Program-made: the position numbers and the translations under genes | The notes under the pieces: generated by a model | Told to the model about the DNA's origin: nothing | What the model saw: only the letters and a program-made list of their open reading frames with translations | The model's database searches: none | Shown here: positions 9,164 to 19,229 of the stretch, in pieces | Numbering within the stretch: the stretch's first letter is position 1 | Layout of the letters: each line of letters starts with the position of its first letter | Source of the DNA: Legionella qingyii | GTDB taxonomy: Bacteria; Pseudomonadota; Gammaproteobacteria; Legionellales; Legionellaceae | Direction: 5' to 3' | Assembly: GCF_003184185.1 (NCBI RefSeq) | Contig: NZ_QHJG01000002.1 | Span: forward strand, 173,930 to 237,929 | Length of the DNA stretch: 64,000 bases

Positions 9164-10186
9164 ATGTATTCTTTAGATTGGTCCTATGTTAATGGACTAC
9201 CAAAGTCCACTTCGTATTTTAAATGTACCCCAGAAGATTTTCAGGTGAATGAATTTTTTGATAGTCCATTTTCTGGAGAAGGCGAACATATTGTCCTGAA
9301 AATAGAAAAAACAGGCTTAACCACTATGGAGGTGGTTAAGTCATTGGCAAAATTAGTACATAAGCCAGAAAAATCTATTGGCTATGCGGGGTTAAAAGAC
9401 AGACAAGCACTGACTACCCAATGGTTGAGTATTCATGCTCCGGGGGAGCAGATTCCAGAAATTGCACAGCTTGCGGCACCTGGCTGGCGCATTTTAGAAT
9501 GCACGCGCCATTATAAAAAACTGAAACCGGGTTTTTTGACTGGAAATCAGTTTATTGTACGTTTGCGCGAAATCTCTAATCAAGAAGATTTACTCGAACG
9601 CATCGAGCGGATAAAAAAGCATGGCGTTCCAAACTATTTTGGAGAACAGCGATTTGGTCGCAATGCAGGCAATATGTTAAAAGCAGAAGAGATGCTTGTC
9701 CGTGGTCGTAAAGTGAAAGACCGTTTTTTACGGGGCATGTATTGTTCTGCCGCACGCTCATGGATTTACAATTTGATTTTATCGCATCGTGTTAGAGAAC
9801 AATGCTGGAATAAACCCCTGCCTGGTGATGTGATGCAACTTCAAGGATCAAACAGTATTTTTGTTATCGATCACGTTGATAATGAATTACTTCAAAGGAT
9901 TCAAGACAAAGATATCTCTCCCGCGAGTCCTTTACCTGGAAAAAGTAAATACAAAGTCAAAGATGAAGCATTGCAATTGATTAATAAAATTTATCTTGAT
10001 TGGCAACCCTGGTTAGCAGCTTTGGAGCATTATGGCTTGGATGAGGATTGGCGGGCTAATATTCTGCATGTAAAGCAATTCACCTGCATAATTAAGGATA
10101 ATTTAGCTGAGTTATCTTTTAGTTTGCCTGCTGGAGCATATGCCACAGCAATATTACGTGAGTTAACTCTTTATCAGAATGGATAA
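9164..10186 (+). CDS. truD: tRNA pseudouridine(13) synthase TruD
   Basis: Modifies U13 of tRNA-Glu. The family signature [15 protein letters not shown] (around residue 72-86) contains the catalytic Asp of KDR, and [11 protein letters not shown] follows near residue 152. The length (340 residues) is typical. I place the start at ATG 9164, because AAGGG at 9150-9154 lies the right distance upstream; an in-frame TTG at 9155 would leave no spacing. It is transcribed divergently from galU. It has no functional link to the cellulose genes around it. Confidence 0.94.
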   Translation: MYSLDWSYVNGLPKSTSYFKCTPEDFQVNEFFDSPFSGEGEHIVLKIEKTGLTTMEVVKSLAKLVHKPEKSIGYAGLKDRQALTTQWLSIHAPGEQIPEIAQLAAPGWRILECTRHYKKLKPGFLTGNQFIVRLREISNQEDLLERIERIKKHGVPNYFGEQRFGRNAGNMLKAEEMLVRGRKVKDRFLRGMYCSAARSWIYNLILSHRVREQCWNKPLPGDVMQLQGSNSIFVIDHVDNELLQRIQDKDISPASPLPGKSKYKVKDEALQLINKIYLDWQPWLAALEHYGLDEDWRANILHVKQFTCIIKDNLAELSFSLPAGAYATAILRELTLYQNG

Positions 10187-10322
10187 TCCATCTGATGTAT
10201 GATGTTGAGATTTTTCTTTGATTTGGCTCTTACAGCAGGATTTGCTTATTTACTTTCTCATAGTATTTCATTCAATCGAACTATACTTTGATTAATAGAG
10301 TGATAGATAGGATGAATATTTA

Positions 10323-12956
10323 ATGGGAAAAGAGGAATTACTCAAAGCTGCAATTAGACAGGGAAATTTGGTTCAATTCGCAAAGCTCATGTCCAGCGTA
10401 TATGAAGAAAATTTTCTAATGACAGATGAAAACGGTAATACACTTGCGCATCTGGCTGCAATATATGATCAACCTGAAATTCTGAAAGTGCTTCTGAGTA
10501 AAGCAGAAGAATTTAATAGTTCAATACTTGAAATTACCAATGACAATGGATTTACCCCTTTAGAGTGCTGTTACTTGTATTCATCATTAAAGACGCTGTC
10601 ATTATTAGAATCTAATCCTCAATTAAGTGCCTCTACGAAGCTGGTTATCTCAAAACAGTATGATAGATTGAAGGGCTTGCCCCCAAATGGTTTGCGTAGA
10701 GAAGGACTCGAAAAAATTGCCCTGGTTGCGAGTGCCTTAGGTGACGTTACGGCATTGCAGATTATTTTAAATATTACAAGAAATAAAGAAAATTTACTTC
10801 ATTATCAAACCAAAGATGGCTGGTCTGGAGTTCATTTCGCCGCATTGAATGATCGATTGGATGCAATTAAATTATTTCCAGAAGAATTTGCCGCAAAAGT
10901 TAGAGATAATTATGGCAATACTCCCTTAATGGTTGCTGCTGGAAGGGGAAATTTAAAAATTATTGAGTACCTACTTGAAAATGGGGTGGACCTGCATCTA
11001 AAAAATAATCAAGGGGAAGCGGCGATTATTTTTGCTGCTGAAAATGGACATTTAAATGCACTTAAGTTTTTAGAAGAAAAAGGTGCAGACCTGACAATAG
11101 TGAATGATAATGGTGAAAACGCTTTGCTCGTGGCTGCACGCCAGGGACATGTAGCGTGTGTTTCATATCTGTTGGAGCGTGGTCTATCTGTAGATTTGCA
11201 AAACAATCAAGGAAAATCAGCTTTTCAACTTGCTTTAGAGGCGTCTCAACTTGAGATCGCTGATTTATTAGTGGCCCGTAGTACTTCAAATGAAAAAGAC
11301 TATGCTTTGATTGATGCCGTAAATAGAGGAGATTTAGTAGCGGTACAATGGTTGATGGAACATGGCGCTTCTTTAGCAGCGATGGATAAATTTCAAATGA
11401 CTCCTCTGCTATTAGCGGCACAATTGGGTAATATAAAATTATTTGATTATTTTCTTAGTTTAGATCCTTCACTTATTCATGATAAGGATGGCGAGGGTGA
11501 TAACGTATTGTTTGTGGCAATAAAAAACCGACAGGTTTTTGTTGTGGAGCATTTAATTGCTAAAGATCTTTTTCCGCTGGAAGATAGAAATTCACAAGGA
11601 AAAACTCCGTTATTAGTAGCCGCAGAAATTAACTCCGAAATACTTGTTGAACTCTTGCATCGAAATGGGGGTTCATTAGAGGTACAAGATCGAGAAGGAA
11701 ATACCGCGCTTCATTTGTTGTTCGCCAAGGGGTATTGGGGAAATGCTACGGGGTACCTTTATACTCATAGCCCTAATTTGATCTTGAAAAAAAATAATAA
11801 AGGAGAACCACCCTTACATACAGCGATTTTAAATAAGCACAATGAAGAAATAGAGCACATCATGGGTTTGGTTCGTGAGGAACCTGAAAAAAAAGCTCAG
11901 TTGGTTGAGCTAAGAGACGCTAAGGGCAATACTGCCTTATTGTCGGCTGTCGAATCTCATAATCTGGAGGCTATACCAATATTGAGGAAAGCGGGAGCTA
12001 ATTTCTTAGCCAAAAACGATAAAGATCAATCGGTTATTACCATAACTGCCTTGAATACCTTTCCCCAGGAAATACTTAAACTTTTGTTTGATGCTCATCA
12101 ACTTGATTATAGAGAATATTATGCCAGGCGAAGACTTTACTTTATATTCGGTGGAGAAAAGTTGAATGAGGTTCTTAAATTTCCTAACGCGGATGTCAAG
12201 TTTGGTTCCGGTTTATTCGATGAAGGGGTTCAGGTACTTGATGAGTATTTAAATGACTTTATTCGGGAAAAACATCCAGAATATGCTTCACAATTCGAAC
12301 CTTTATTGGCTGCGTTAAATCAACTTCAATCTGATACCACAGTTGAGGATATATTAAGTCGTTTAGATAGAGAAGGTATGGCTTTTCAGGCAACGGGTTT
12401 TACTGGTCATGGTGTTCTTGCCACATTGAAAAATATGTCAGATGAACATATGAAACTCTCGCTTGCTGAGCGAGGTGCTCGGGTAGGTGGCGCTCCTTTT
12501 TTAAATGATGAAAACAAAAAATTTGCAGCGGTTCGCTCCGTTATTGTTCCTAAAGAAAAACGTCAGCAAGTGATAGAGCTTTTATATCAAGCAAAAAATT
12601 CATCTCAGGCAATAGGCGTGGATATCCTGTTTAACCAAATACCAGAATTTGTCGGTGAACCCTATCAGTTCTCATCTATTTATCAAAAAAAATTTATGGA
12701 TATATGTTTTTATAGTAATCCCAAAACAGGTTTATATGAACAATTCATTGATATTCTAGGCGATGAGAAGGGAAAGGCCTTTTACAAGGAATTTGAACTC
12801 TATATGCGAGAACAAGAGTTAGAGCAATATAAAAAACTCCACAAACAAACTCATCCAGGGGAAAGCGTACAAGAAAATCTAATCATTGTTAAAGCAGAGG
12901 AGCTCATTGAAAAAAGGAGGGAGTCAATTCATGCTTCATTAACTCACTTAAAGTGA
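10323..12956 (+). CDS. Large ankyrin-repeat protein, candidate Dot/Icm effector
   Basis: The 877 residues have no signal peptide or membrane segment. About a dozen ankyrin repeats span roughly residues 30-590, with clear units such as DNYGNTPLMVAAGRGNLKII, NDNGENALLVAARQGHVACV and DREGNTALHLLFAKG. After residue 600 comes a unique region I do not recognise. The C-terminus is rich in Glu and Lys (REQELEQYKKLHKQ and further on AEELIEKRRESI), resembling the E-block secretion signals of Legionella Dot/Icm substrates. Such ankyrin proteins act in the host cell by binding host partners. It is monocistronic between truD and bcsA. Assignment as an effector is inference; I cannot match it to a named Ank/LegA protein. 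Confidence 0.8.
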   Translation: MGKEELLKAAIRQGNLVQFAKLMSSVYEENFLMTDENGNTLAHLAAIYDQPEILKVLLSKAEEFNSSILEITNDNGFTPLECCYLYSSLKTLSLLESNPQLSASTKLVISKQYDRLKGLPPNGLRREGLEKIALVASALGDVTALQIILNITRNKENLLHYQTKDGWSGVHFAALNDRLDAIKLFPEEFAAKVRDNYGNTPLMVAAGRGNLKIIEYLLENGVDLHLKNNQGEAAIIFAAENGHLNALKFLEEKGADLTIVNDNGENALLVAARQGHVACVSYLLERGLSVDLQNNQGKSAFQLALEASQLEIADLLVARSTSNEKDYALIDAVNRGDLVAVQWLMEHGASLAAMDKFQMTPLLLAAQLGNIKLFDYFLSLDPSLIHDKDGEGDNVLFVAIKNRQVFVVEHLIAKDLFPLEDRNSQGKTPLLVAAEINSEILVELLHRNGGSLEVQDREGNTALHLLFAKGYWGNATGYLYTHSPNLILKKNNKGEPPLHTAILNKHNEEIEHIMGLVREEPEKKAQLVELRDAKGNTALLSAVESHNLEAIPILRKAGANFLAKNDKDQSVITITALNTFPQEILKLLFDAHQLDYREYYARRRLYFIFGGEKLNEVLKFPNADVKFGSGLFDEGVQVLDEYLNDFIREKHPEYASQFEPLLAALNQLQSDTTVEDILSRLDREGMAFQATGFTGHGVLATLKNMSDEHMKLSLAERGARVGGAPFLNDENKKFAAVRSVIVPKEKRQQVIELLYQAKNSSQAIGVDILFNQIPEFVGEPYQFSSIYQKKFMDICFYSNPKTGLYEQFIDILGDEKGKAFYKEFELYMREQELEQYKKLHKQTHPGESVQENLIIVKAEELIEKRRESIHASLTHLK

Positions 12957-13221
12957 TGCCAGTGGGTTGTAGCTTGAGTAAAAATGCATATCGTAACTCG
13001 AGAAATCGAACGGTAAATTACTGTTTCGCTTTGCAGAACACAGACTGCAATGAATTGAAATGTAACATCATAGATAAAATTGCTTTTTTTCTCAAAGAGG
13101 GCTATGTTTGAGGAGGGATCGGTGTTACCTCGATTGCTGTGGGCCTGACTTGGGTGCACTCTTATTTGGATAGCAAAGCATTAGCCAATTGGTGCATGAG
13201 CTATGATTTTGGAAATACAAA

Positions 13222-15807
13222 ATGAGTAATGTCCTGTATTTACTTTTGTCTCATAATACATATAAAAAAGTTGAAAAAACTTACCATCATTTTCGGCGAC
13301 ATCAAACTTCATTTTTTACTACAACATTCATTATTTTATCCCAATTAATAGGCTGGACTTTTTTAAGACTGGAATCACGCAGTTGGCAAATGGTACTTAA
13401 GAATCATCACTATTTTTTTCCACATATCTCAAGGAAATATCCTCGTCCCGGAGACATGTTTCGTTATTTAATTCAAAGCCTATGGTTTATTTTGTTCTTT
13501 CCTGAATCAAGTAGAAGAACGTTTTATGGTACAAATACTTTTTTGAAAAGAATCCTTGCTTATTACTATTCCTGGATAGAACAATTACCTTCAAAGATTA
13601 TAGCCAGTAAAGTAGCGAAGCAAACTATAAAACATTTTGGACAAGTAAATAATGTTGTACGCCGTGCAGTGTTTATTATATTAAGTATTTTTTCAGCCAT
13701 ATTGTTATTAATTTGTATTACTCAACCATTTGCGCCGGTAGCACAATTTATTTTCGTAGTGCTCCTCTGGGTAATGGCTATGAGCATTCGTAAAATTCCT
13801 GGTCGTGTCAGTACTGTTATGCTAGTGGTTCTTTCTGTGATTGTTTCATGTCGTTATTTGTGGTGGAGATACGCATATACGTTGGTCTGGGATGATACCG
13901 CAAGTGTTGTATTTGGGAGCTTACTTATCTTTGCTGAAACATATATTTGGCTAGTGATGGTATTGGGATATTTTCAAAGTCTTTGGCCATTACAGCGTCA
14001 GCCTGTACCATTGCCCGTTGATCCTTCTACATGGCCCACGGTAGATATTTTGTTCGCAACTTATAATGAAGATTTAAGTATCCTTAAACCTGGGATATAT
14101 TCTGCTTTGGGTGTGGATTGGCCAAAAGAAAAACTTAATATATATATTCTGGATGATGGTAATCGTCCCGAATTTAAAGCATTTGCTGAGGAGGTCGGTG
14201 TACATTATATAGCGCGTCCTAACCATGAGCATGCAAAAGCTGGAAATATCAACTATGCTCTGAAGCAGACAAATGGTGAGTTAGTGGCAATTTTTGATTG
14301 CGACTATGTGATTTCCAATCCTTTTTTGCTATTGACTGTAGGTTGGTTTTTAAAAGACCCTAATCTTGCTATCTTACAAACTCCACATCACTTTTTCTCA
14401 CCAGATCCTTTTGAGCGCAATTTGAAATCTTTTCGGAAAACACCCAATGAAAGTGCCTTATTCTATGGTGTAGTTCAAGATGGAAATGATACCTGGAATG
14501 CAACTTACTTTTGTGGTTCGAGCGGTATTTTGCGCCGTTCTGCATTGGAAAAAATTGGTGGTCTGGCGGTAGAAAGCGTTACCGAAGATGCTCATACCTC
14601 ATTACGACTGCAACGTCTCGGTTATAATTCTGCTTACATTCGAATTCCATTAGCAGCAGGCCTGGCAACTGAGAGCCTTGCGAGCCATGTGGGTCAACGT
14701 ATTCGATGGGCCCGTGGTATGATACAGATTTTGCGTATGGATAATCCCTTGTTGGGTAAAGGCTTAACCTTTGGCCAACGACTTTGCTATTTTAATTCAA
14801 TGTTGCATTTTCTTTCTGGGCTACCTCGCTTAATCTTTTTCATCACCCCTGCGGCATTTTTAATTTTGAATGCTTATGTAGTTTATGCATCTGGAGTGAT
14901 GATATTACTTTATGCCATACCTCATATTGTTCATGCAGTAGTGACGAATAACCAAATTCAAGGACGGTTCCGTCATTTCCTATGGAATGAAATCTATGAA
15001 ACAGTGATGGCCTGGTATATTGCGGTCCCTACGACTATGGCTTTAATCAATCCACATAAGGGTCGATTTAACGTCACACCTAAAGGAGATGTTACTCCAG
15101 AAACACATGTAGATTGGATGACCGCACGACCTTATATCATATTATTATGCATTAATATTGCTGGCTTAATCGCAGTAGGCTTTCGTTTGACATTTGATCC
15201 AGCGGCAACAATTTTAGCTGTTCTTATAACTGCAACCTGGTCTTTATATAATATAGCTATTCTTGGAGGGGCTCTTGGAGTAAGCATTGAAGCAAGGCAA
15301 AGACGTAAAGCACCTCGTGTAACTTTTGTTATGCCTGCAGCGATCAGGCGATCGGATGGTCAAGTATTTCAATGCACTTTGAGGGATTATTCTGATAAAG
15401 GGGTGGGGATACAAATGGAGCATGAGGATTTGCTGGGTGCAGGAGAGGGGGTAAGCCTTCTACTTAAACACAAAGACGATGAATTTGCTTTCCCTGGAAC
15501 CATTGCCTACACATTTCATCGCAAGGCAGGCATTCGATTGTATGAGTTATCTCTGAGGCAAAATATTGACTTTATCCAATGTACTTTCGCGCGAGCGGAT
15601 ATTTGGTTATTGTGGCACGAAGGGTTTAGCCAGGATAATCCTCTTAAAAGCATGCAAGATGTAGTTACTCTGGACTTGCGTGGTTATTACGATATCATAG
15701 AATATACACCACAAAGAATTCGAAAAATACTCTTATGGTTTACCAATGCTATTATTTGGATGGGGACATTTCTTCCACATAAGCCTCAATTAAAGAGTAA
15801 TCTGTAA
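13222..15807 (+). CDS. bcsA: Cellulose synthase catalytic subunit BcsA with PilZ domain
   Basis: Polymerises UDP-glucose into beta-1,4-glucan and threads it through the inner membrane, activated by c-di-GMP. The 861 residues fit the family. N-terminal membrane helices are followed by the GT2 domain with its signature residues: DDGNRPEF, DCDYV, TEDAH and QRIRWARGM (Q-x-x-R-W, about residue 495). More helices follow, then a PilZ domain opening with RQRRKAPR (RxxxR, about residue 694) and DYSDKGVG (D/NxSxxG, about 725), the c-di-GMP-binding motifs. First gene of bcsA-bcsB-bcsZ. The 265 bp upstream must contain the promoter, though I see no convincing consensus there. No bcsQ, bcsE or bcsF homologue is adjacent. 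Confidence 0.95.
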   Translation: MSNVLYLLLSHNTYKKVEKTYHHFRRHQTSFFTTTFIILSQLIGWTFLRLESRSWQMVLKNHHYFFPHISRKYPRPGDMFRYLIQSLWFILFFPESSRRTFYGTNTFLKRILAYYYSWIEQLPSKIIASKVAKQTIKHFGQVNNVVRRAVFIILSIFSAILLLICITQPFAPVAQFIFVVLLWVMAMSIRKIPGRVSTVMLVVLSVIVSCRYLWWRYAYTLVWDDTASVVFGSLLIFAETYIWLVMVLGYFQSLWPLQRQPVPLPVDPSTWPTVDILFATYNEDLSILKPGIYSALGVDWPKEKLNIYILDDGNRPEFKAFAEEVGVHYIARPNHEHAKAGNINYALKQTNGELVAIFDCDYVISNPFLLLTVGWFLKDPNLAILQTPHHFFSPDPFERNLKSFRKTPNESALFYGVVQDGNDTWNATYFCGSSGILRRSALEKIGGLAVESVTEDAHTSLRLQRLGYNSAYIRIPLAAGLATESLASHVGQRIRWARGMIQILRMDNPLLGKGLTFGQRLCYFNSMLHFLSGLPRLIFFITPAAFLILNAYVVYASGVMILLYAIPHIVHAVVTNNQIQGRFRHFLWNEIYETVMAWYIAVPTTMALINPHKGRFNVTPKGDVTPETHVDWMTARPYIILLCINIAGLIAVGFRLTFDPAATILAVLITATWSLYNIAILGGALGVSIEARQRRKAPRVTFVMPAAIRRSDGQVFQCTLRDYSDKGVGIQMEHEDLLGAGEGVSLLLKHKDDEFAFPGTIAYTFHRKAGIRLYELSLRQNIDFIQCTFARADIWLLWHEGFSQDNPLKSMQDVVTLDLRGYYDIIEYTPQRIRKILLWFTNAIIWMGTFLPHKPQLKSNL

Positions 15808-15845
15808 TCATGGATTATCTGAATTGAAATAAAATTTAAAAACTA

Positions 15846-18110
15846 ATGGATGAGATAATGATAAGAAGAGTAATCTGGATTATATTGCTGGCCTTGGGGG
15901 GCGCGAACGTTGGATTATATGCTGCTCCTTATATTTCAGCAAATCCCGCTCCTACAAAGCCTGTATTATCTACTCCTGCCAATGTTCCAACACGAAAAGT
16001 TCAGTTGTATTTTAATGATTTAAATCAGCAGCAGGGGAACTTTACTTTAGGTAGCTTCTCTACAGGCAGAAATATCGACTTCAGTATACGCAAAGATGAA
16101 CTGGTATTTCAGGCGGTATTGCATCTCCAGTTTACACCATCACCAGCACTGATTCCTTTACTGTCACAACTTAAAATTTATGTAAATGATCAATTGGTTG
16201 ATGTTATCGCAATTACTGCCGAACAATTAGGTAAATTAAATTCTATAGATGTGTCCATTGATCCTCGTTTTATCAATGATTTCAATCGTCTCCGACTGGA
16301 ATTCATTGGTCATTACAATGCTATTTGTGAAAATCCGGCACACAACTCAATATGGATTGATATTGATAAACTTAGCTACCTTGAGTTAAATTTTCAGACG
16401 TTACTGTTGAAAAATGATCTTTCACATTTTCCTGAGCCTTTCTTCGATCCTCTTGATAATAATCAATTAAATCTACCCATAATATTTGCTGGTCAACCTG
16501 ATTTAATGCAACAGCGAGCTGCAGCAATTTTAACTTCTTGGTTTGGTAGCAAAGCCTTATGGCGTGGTTCATTCTTTCCTGTTTTAAATAATCAATTACC
16601 AGTAAGTCATGCTGTAGTATTTGCTACCAATTCACAAAGACCAGATTTCTTGAAAAATTATAAAACTGTAGAGGCGCCTACAGTCGAAATGATCAGTCAT
16701 CCTAATAACCCCTATATCAAATTATTGTTGATTTTGGGACGTGATGATCAGGATTTATTGACTGCCGTTTACGGTATCGCACAAGGTAATGTTCTTTTCC
16801 GAGGACCAAGTGTCAAAATCGAAAACGTAAAAATGTTAGAGATCCGAAAACCCTATGATGCCCCAAATTGGGTTCCTACAGATAAGCCAGTGCCTTTTGA
16901 GAAATTAGTAGAAATTGAGGGGCAACTACAAACAAAAGGATATACTCCTTATCCAGTCTCACTCAGATTTAATGTACCTCCTGATTTGTATTTTAATCAA
17001 AGCAGGGGTATTGATTTACGGTTAAAATACCGTTATTCATTACCGCCAGTTGCCAGTATGTCACAACTGGATGTTAGTCTGAATAATTCTTTTGTGAAAA
17101 GCTATAAGTTGGAGCCTAAGGGAGAGCACACTCTTACAGAAAATATAGCTGTAACAAGTAAAAATCTATATATTCCAGCAAAATTAGGAGTACATAATCA
17201 ATTTACTTTTGACTTTGCATATGGAACACAGATTGCTGGAGGAATGCAAAATGAACAGTGCATTACCTATCAGGTAATAAATAATTTGGGAGTTATTGAT
17301 GGTTCTTCAACTTTAAATTTATCCAATTATTCTCATTTTATTACGATGCCCAATTTAAAAGCATTTATAAGCGCTGGTTTTCCTTTTAGTATTCTGGCTG
17401 ATCTATCGCAAACAATTGTGTACATTGATCCTCGATCACCAGCTGAAGCGGTGACTACCTTACTTAATGTTGCAGGTAATATTGGTGCAGAAACAGGTTA
17501 TCCTGTTTTGGCGATGACTTTGACAGATGACTGGTCTCGGGTGAAAAATAAAGATGCGGATCTGTTGATTATTGGTGTACTGCCTAAAGAGCTTGATGAT
17601 AATAATGATCTCAATCTATTGATCAATAAAACTCAAGATTGGATTAAAAAACCGTTAAATAGAAATGCTTTGCCGGATACACATCGAGTGACTGCTTTCA
17701 CCGCGGCTGAGAGTAAAACTACTGTTAGTGCAATGGGTTCTGTAGGAGCTATTCTCGGTATTCAATCACCCTATTATGAAAAACGCAGCATTATTGCTTT
17801 ATTAGCGGAAAACCAACAAGGTTTTAGCCTACTCAATAGAGCATTAACCAATAAAAAAAATGTAGACAAGATCTTTGGTTCGGTAGCGGTGATCCGTGAT
17901 TCTGGTATTAGCAGCTTACGGGTGGGGAATACTTATCAAATAGGAAATTTACCATTTTGGGAGCGCTTTTGGTACTCGTTGCAAAAGCATCCAATTTCTT
18001 TAGCCCTCATATCTCTTTTGGCAGCTTTCATAGTTACATTTTTGGTTTGGAATGGTTTATTACGAATAAGTAAGCGTCGTTTAAATAGTTCACAACAGGA
18101 TAAAACGTGA
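15846..18110 (+). CDS. bcsB: Cellulose synthase regulatory/periplasmic subunit BcsB
   Basis: Periplasmic partner of BcsA that guides the nascent glucan and anchors the complex by a C-terminal membrane helix. The 754 residues start with a signal peptide, then carbohydrate-binding and flavodoxin-like repeats (for example FNRLRLEFIGHYN near residue 141), and end with a transmembrane helix (about residues 718-740) and a basic tail. Two starts are possible: ATG 15846, or ATG 15858 (MIRRVIWIILL), which has GGATGAG just upstream and gives the cleaner signal peptide. It lies 38 nt after bcsA and overlaps bcsZ. Confidence 0.92.
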   Translation: MDEIMIRRVIWIILLALGGANVGLYAAPYISANPAPTKPVLSTPANVPTRKVQLYFNDLNQQQGNFTLGSFSTGRNIDFSIRKDELVFQAVLHLQFTPSPALIPLLSQLKIYVNDQLVDVIAITAEQLGKLNSIDVSIDPRFINDFNRLRLEFIGHYNAICENPAHNSIWIDIDKLSYLELNFQTLLLKNDLSHFPEPFFDPLDNNQLNLPIIFAGQPDLMQQRAAAILTSWFGSKALWRGSFFPVLNNQLPVSHAVVFATNSQRPDFLKNYKTVEAPTVEMISHPNNPYIKLLLILGRDDQDLLTAVYGIAQGNVLFRGPSVKIENVKMLEIRKPYDAPNWVPTDKPVPFEKLVEIEGQLQTKGYTPYPVSLRFNVPPDLYFNQSRGIDLRLKYRYSLPPVASMSQLDVSLNNSFVKSYKLEPKGEHTLTENIAVTSKNLYIPAKLGVHNQFTFDFAYGTQIAGGMQNEQCITYQVINNLGVIDGSSTLNLSNYSHFITMPNLKAFISAGFPFSILADLSQTIVYIDPRSPAEAVTTLLNVAGNIGAETGYPVLAMTLTDDWSRVKNKDADLLIIGVLPKELDDNNDLNLLINKTQDWIKKPLNRNALPDTHRVTAFTAAESKTTVSAMGSVGAILGIQSPYYEKRSIIALLAENQQGFSLLNRALTNKKNVDKIFGSVAVIRDSGISSLRVGNTYQIGNLPFWERFWYSLQKHPISLALISLLAAFIVTFLVWNGLLRISKRRLNSSQQDKT

Positions 18111-19204
18111 TTTTAAAATTAAGAAATAAGAAATTCTTGTCTGGTTTTATCTTATTTGCATTAAGTACTGGTAAGGTCGTGGCCAGTACACAATGGCCAA
18201 TGTGGGAGAAATTTAAGCAGTATTACATCAGTATGGACGGACGAGTCATTGATCCACAGCTTCCGGAAAGAAAGACAACTTCAGAGGGGCAAAGTTATGG
18301 ATTATTCTTTGCCTTGGTTGCTGATGATCAACCTATGTTTGATAAATTATTACATTGGACTGAAAATAATCTTGCTGAAGGTGATTTGAGGAAACGCTTA
18401 CCTGCATGGGCATGGGGACAAAATGCCAAAAAAGAATGGGCTGTTTTAGATAGTAATTCTGCAGCGGATGCTGATCTATGGATTGCGTATGATTTACTTG
18501 AAGCAGGGCGCTTGTGGAAAAACAAACGCTATGATTCTCTGGGCAAAATGCTTCTTCAGCGTATTCTCAAAGAAGAAATCATTCAAATTCCGAAACTTGG
18601 ACTTATGTTACTTCCTGGTAAATTCGGGTTTAATTTTAAAAATACCTGGCGCTTTAACCCCAGTTATTTGCCCCCGCAGTTGTTTGCTCGATTTGCCGCA
18701 CTGAACCGCAAATGGAATATACTAGAGCGCAATAGCAGGCGTTTGCTGTTAGAAACTTCTCCAAAGGGTTTTGCTCCAGATTGGGTGATGTGGAAAAAAA
18801 ATATGGGTTGGCAGCCTGATTCACAGCGCCCTAACTTAGGCAGTTATGATGCAATTCGCGTGTATCTTTGGATAGGGATGTTAGCCCCTGATGCGCCCCA
18901 AGCAGCAGAATTAGTGAAACACTTTCTGCCCATTATTTATCTGACGCAACAATTGGGGTGGGTCCCAGAAAAAATTGATATTGTCAACGGTAAAACACAA
19001 GGTAAAGGTCCCATTGGCTTTGCCGCTGCGTTATTGCCTCTATTGGCAAACAATCAATCGGAACTCATAATACAAAGACAACGTATTGATGCAGTGGAAT
19101 TTACCAATAATGATTATTACGGCTCGGTATTAAGACTTTATGGCGAAGGTTGGGATCAAAATCGATATCGCTTTAACGCTCAAGGGGAGTTGATATTACC
19201 ATAG
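18107..19204 (+). CDS. bcsZ: Periplasmic endo-beta-1,4-glucanase BcsZ (GH8)
   Basis: Hydrolyses beta-1,4-glucan during cellulose secretion. The GTG start at 18107 overlaps the bcsB stop as GTGA, so translation is coupled. The 365 residues begin with a hydrophobic signal sequence (FLSGFILFALSTGKVVAS). GH8 landmarks are visible: the catalytic acid Glu in TTSEGQSYG (about residue 65), DSNSAADADLWIAYDL, and the Asp of GSYDAIRVYLW (about residue 246), equivalent to the catalytic base. Last gene of bcsABZ, converging on recQ with only 25 nt between them. Confidence 0.93.
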   Translation: MILKLRNKKFLSGFILFALSTGKVVASTQWPMWEKFKQYYISMDGRVIDPQLPERKTTSEGQSYGLFFALVADDQPMFDKLLHWTENNLAEGDLRKRLPAWAWGQNAKKEWAVLDSNSAADADLWIAYDLLEAGRLWKNKRYDSLGKMLLQRILKEEIIQIPKLGLMLLPGKFGFNFKNTWRFNPSYLPPQLFARFAALNRKWNILERNSRRLLLETSPKGFAPDWVMWKKNMGWQPDSQRPNLGSYDAIRVYLWIGMLAPDAPQAAELVKHFLPIIYLTQQLGWVPEKIDIVNGKTQGKGPIGFAAALLPLLANNQSELIIQRQRIDAVEFTNNDYYGSVLRLYGEGWDQNRYRFNAQGELILP

Positions 19205-19229
19205 ACGGGGCCGGAAAGCCGTGGAATAT

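Noticed and set aside
12944..13159. 71-codon frame on the minus strand before bcsA
   Set aside because: No ribosome-binding site, no recognisable motif, and it overlaps the region that must hold the bcsA promoter.
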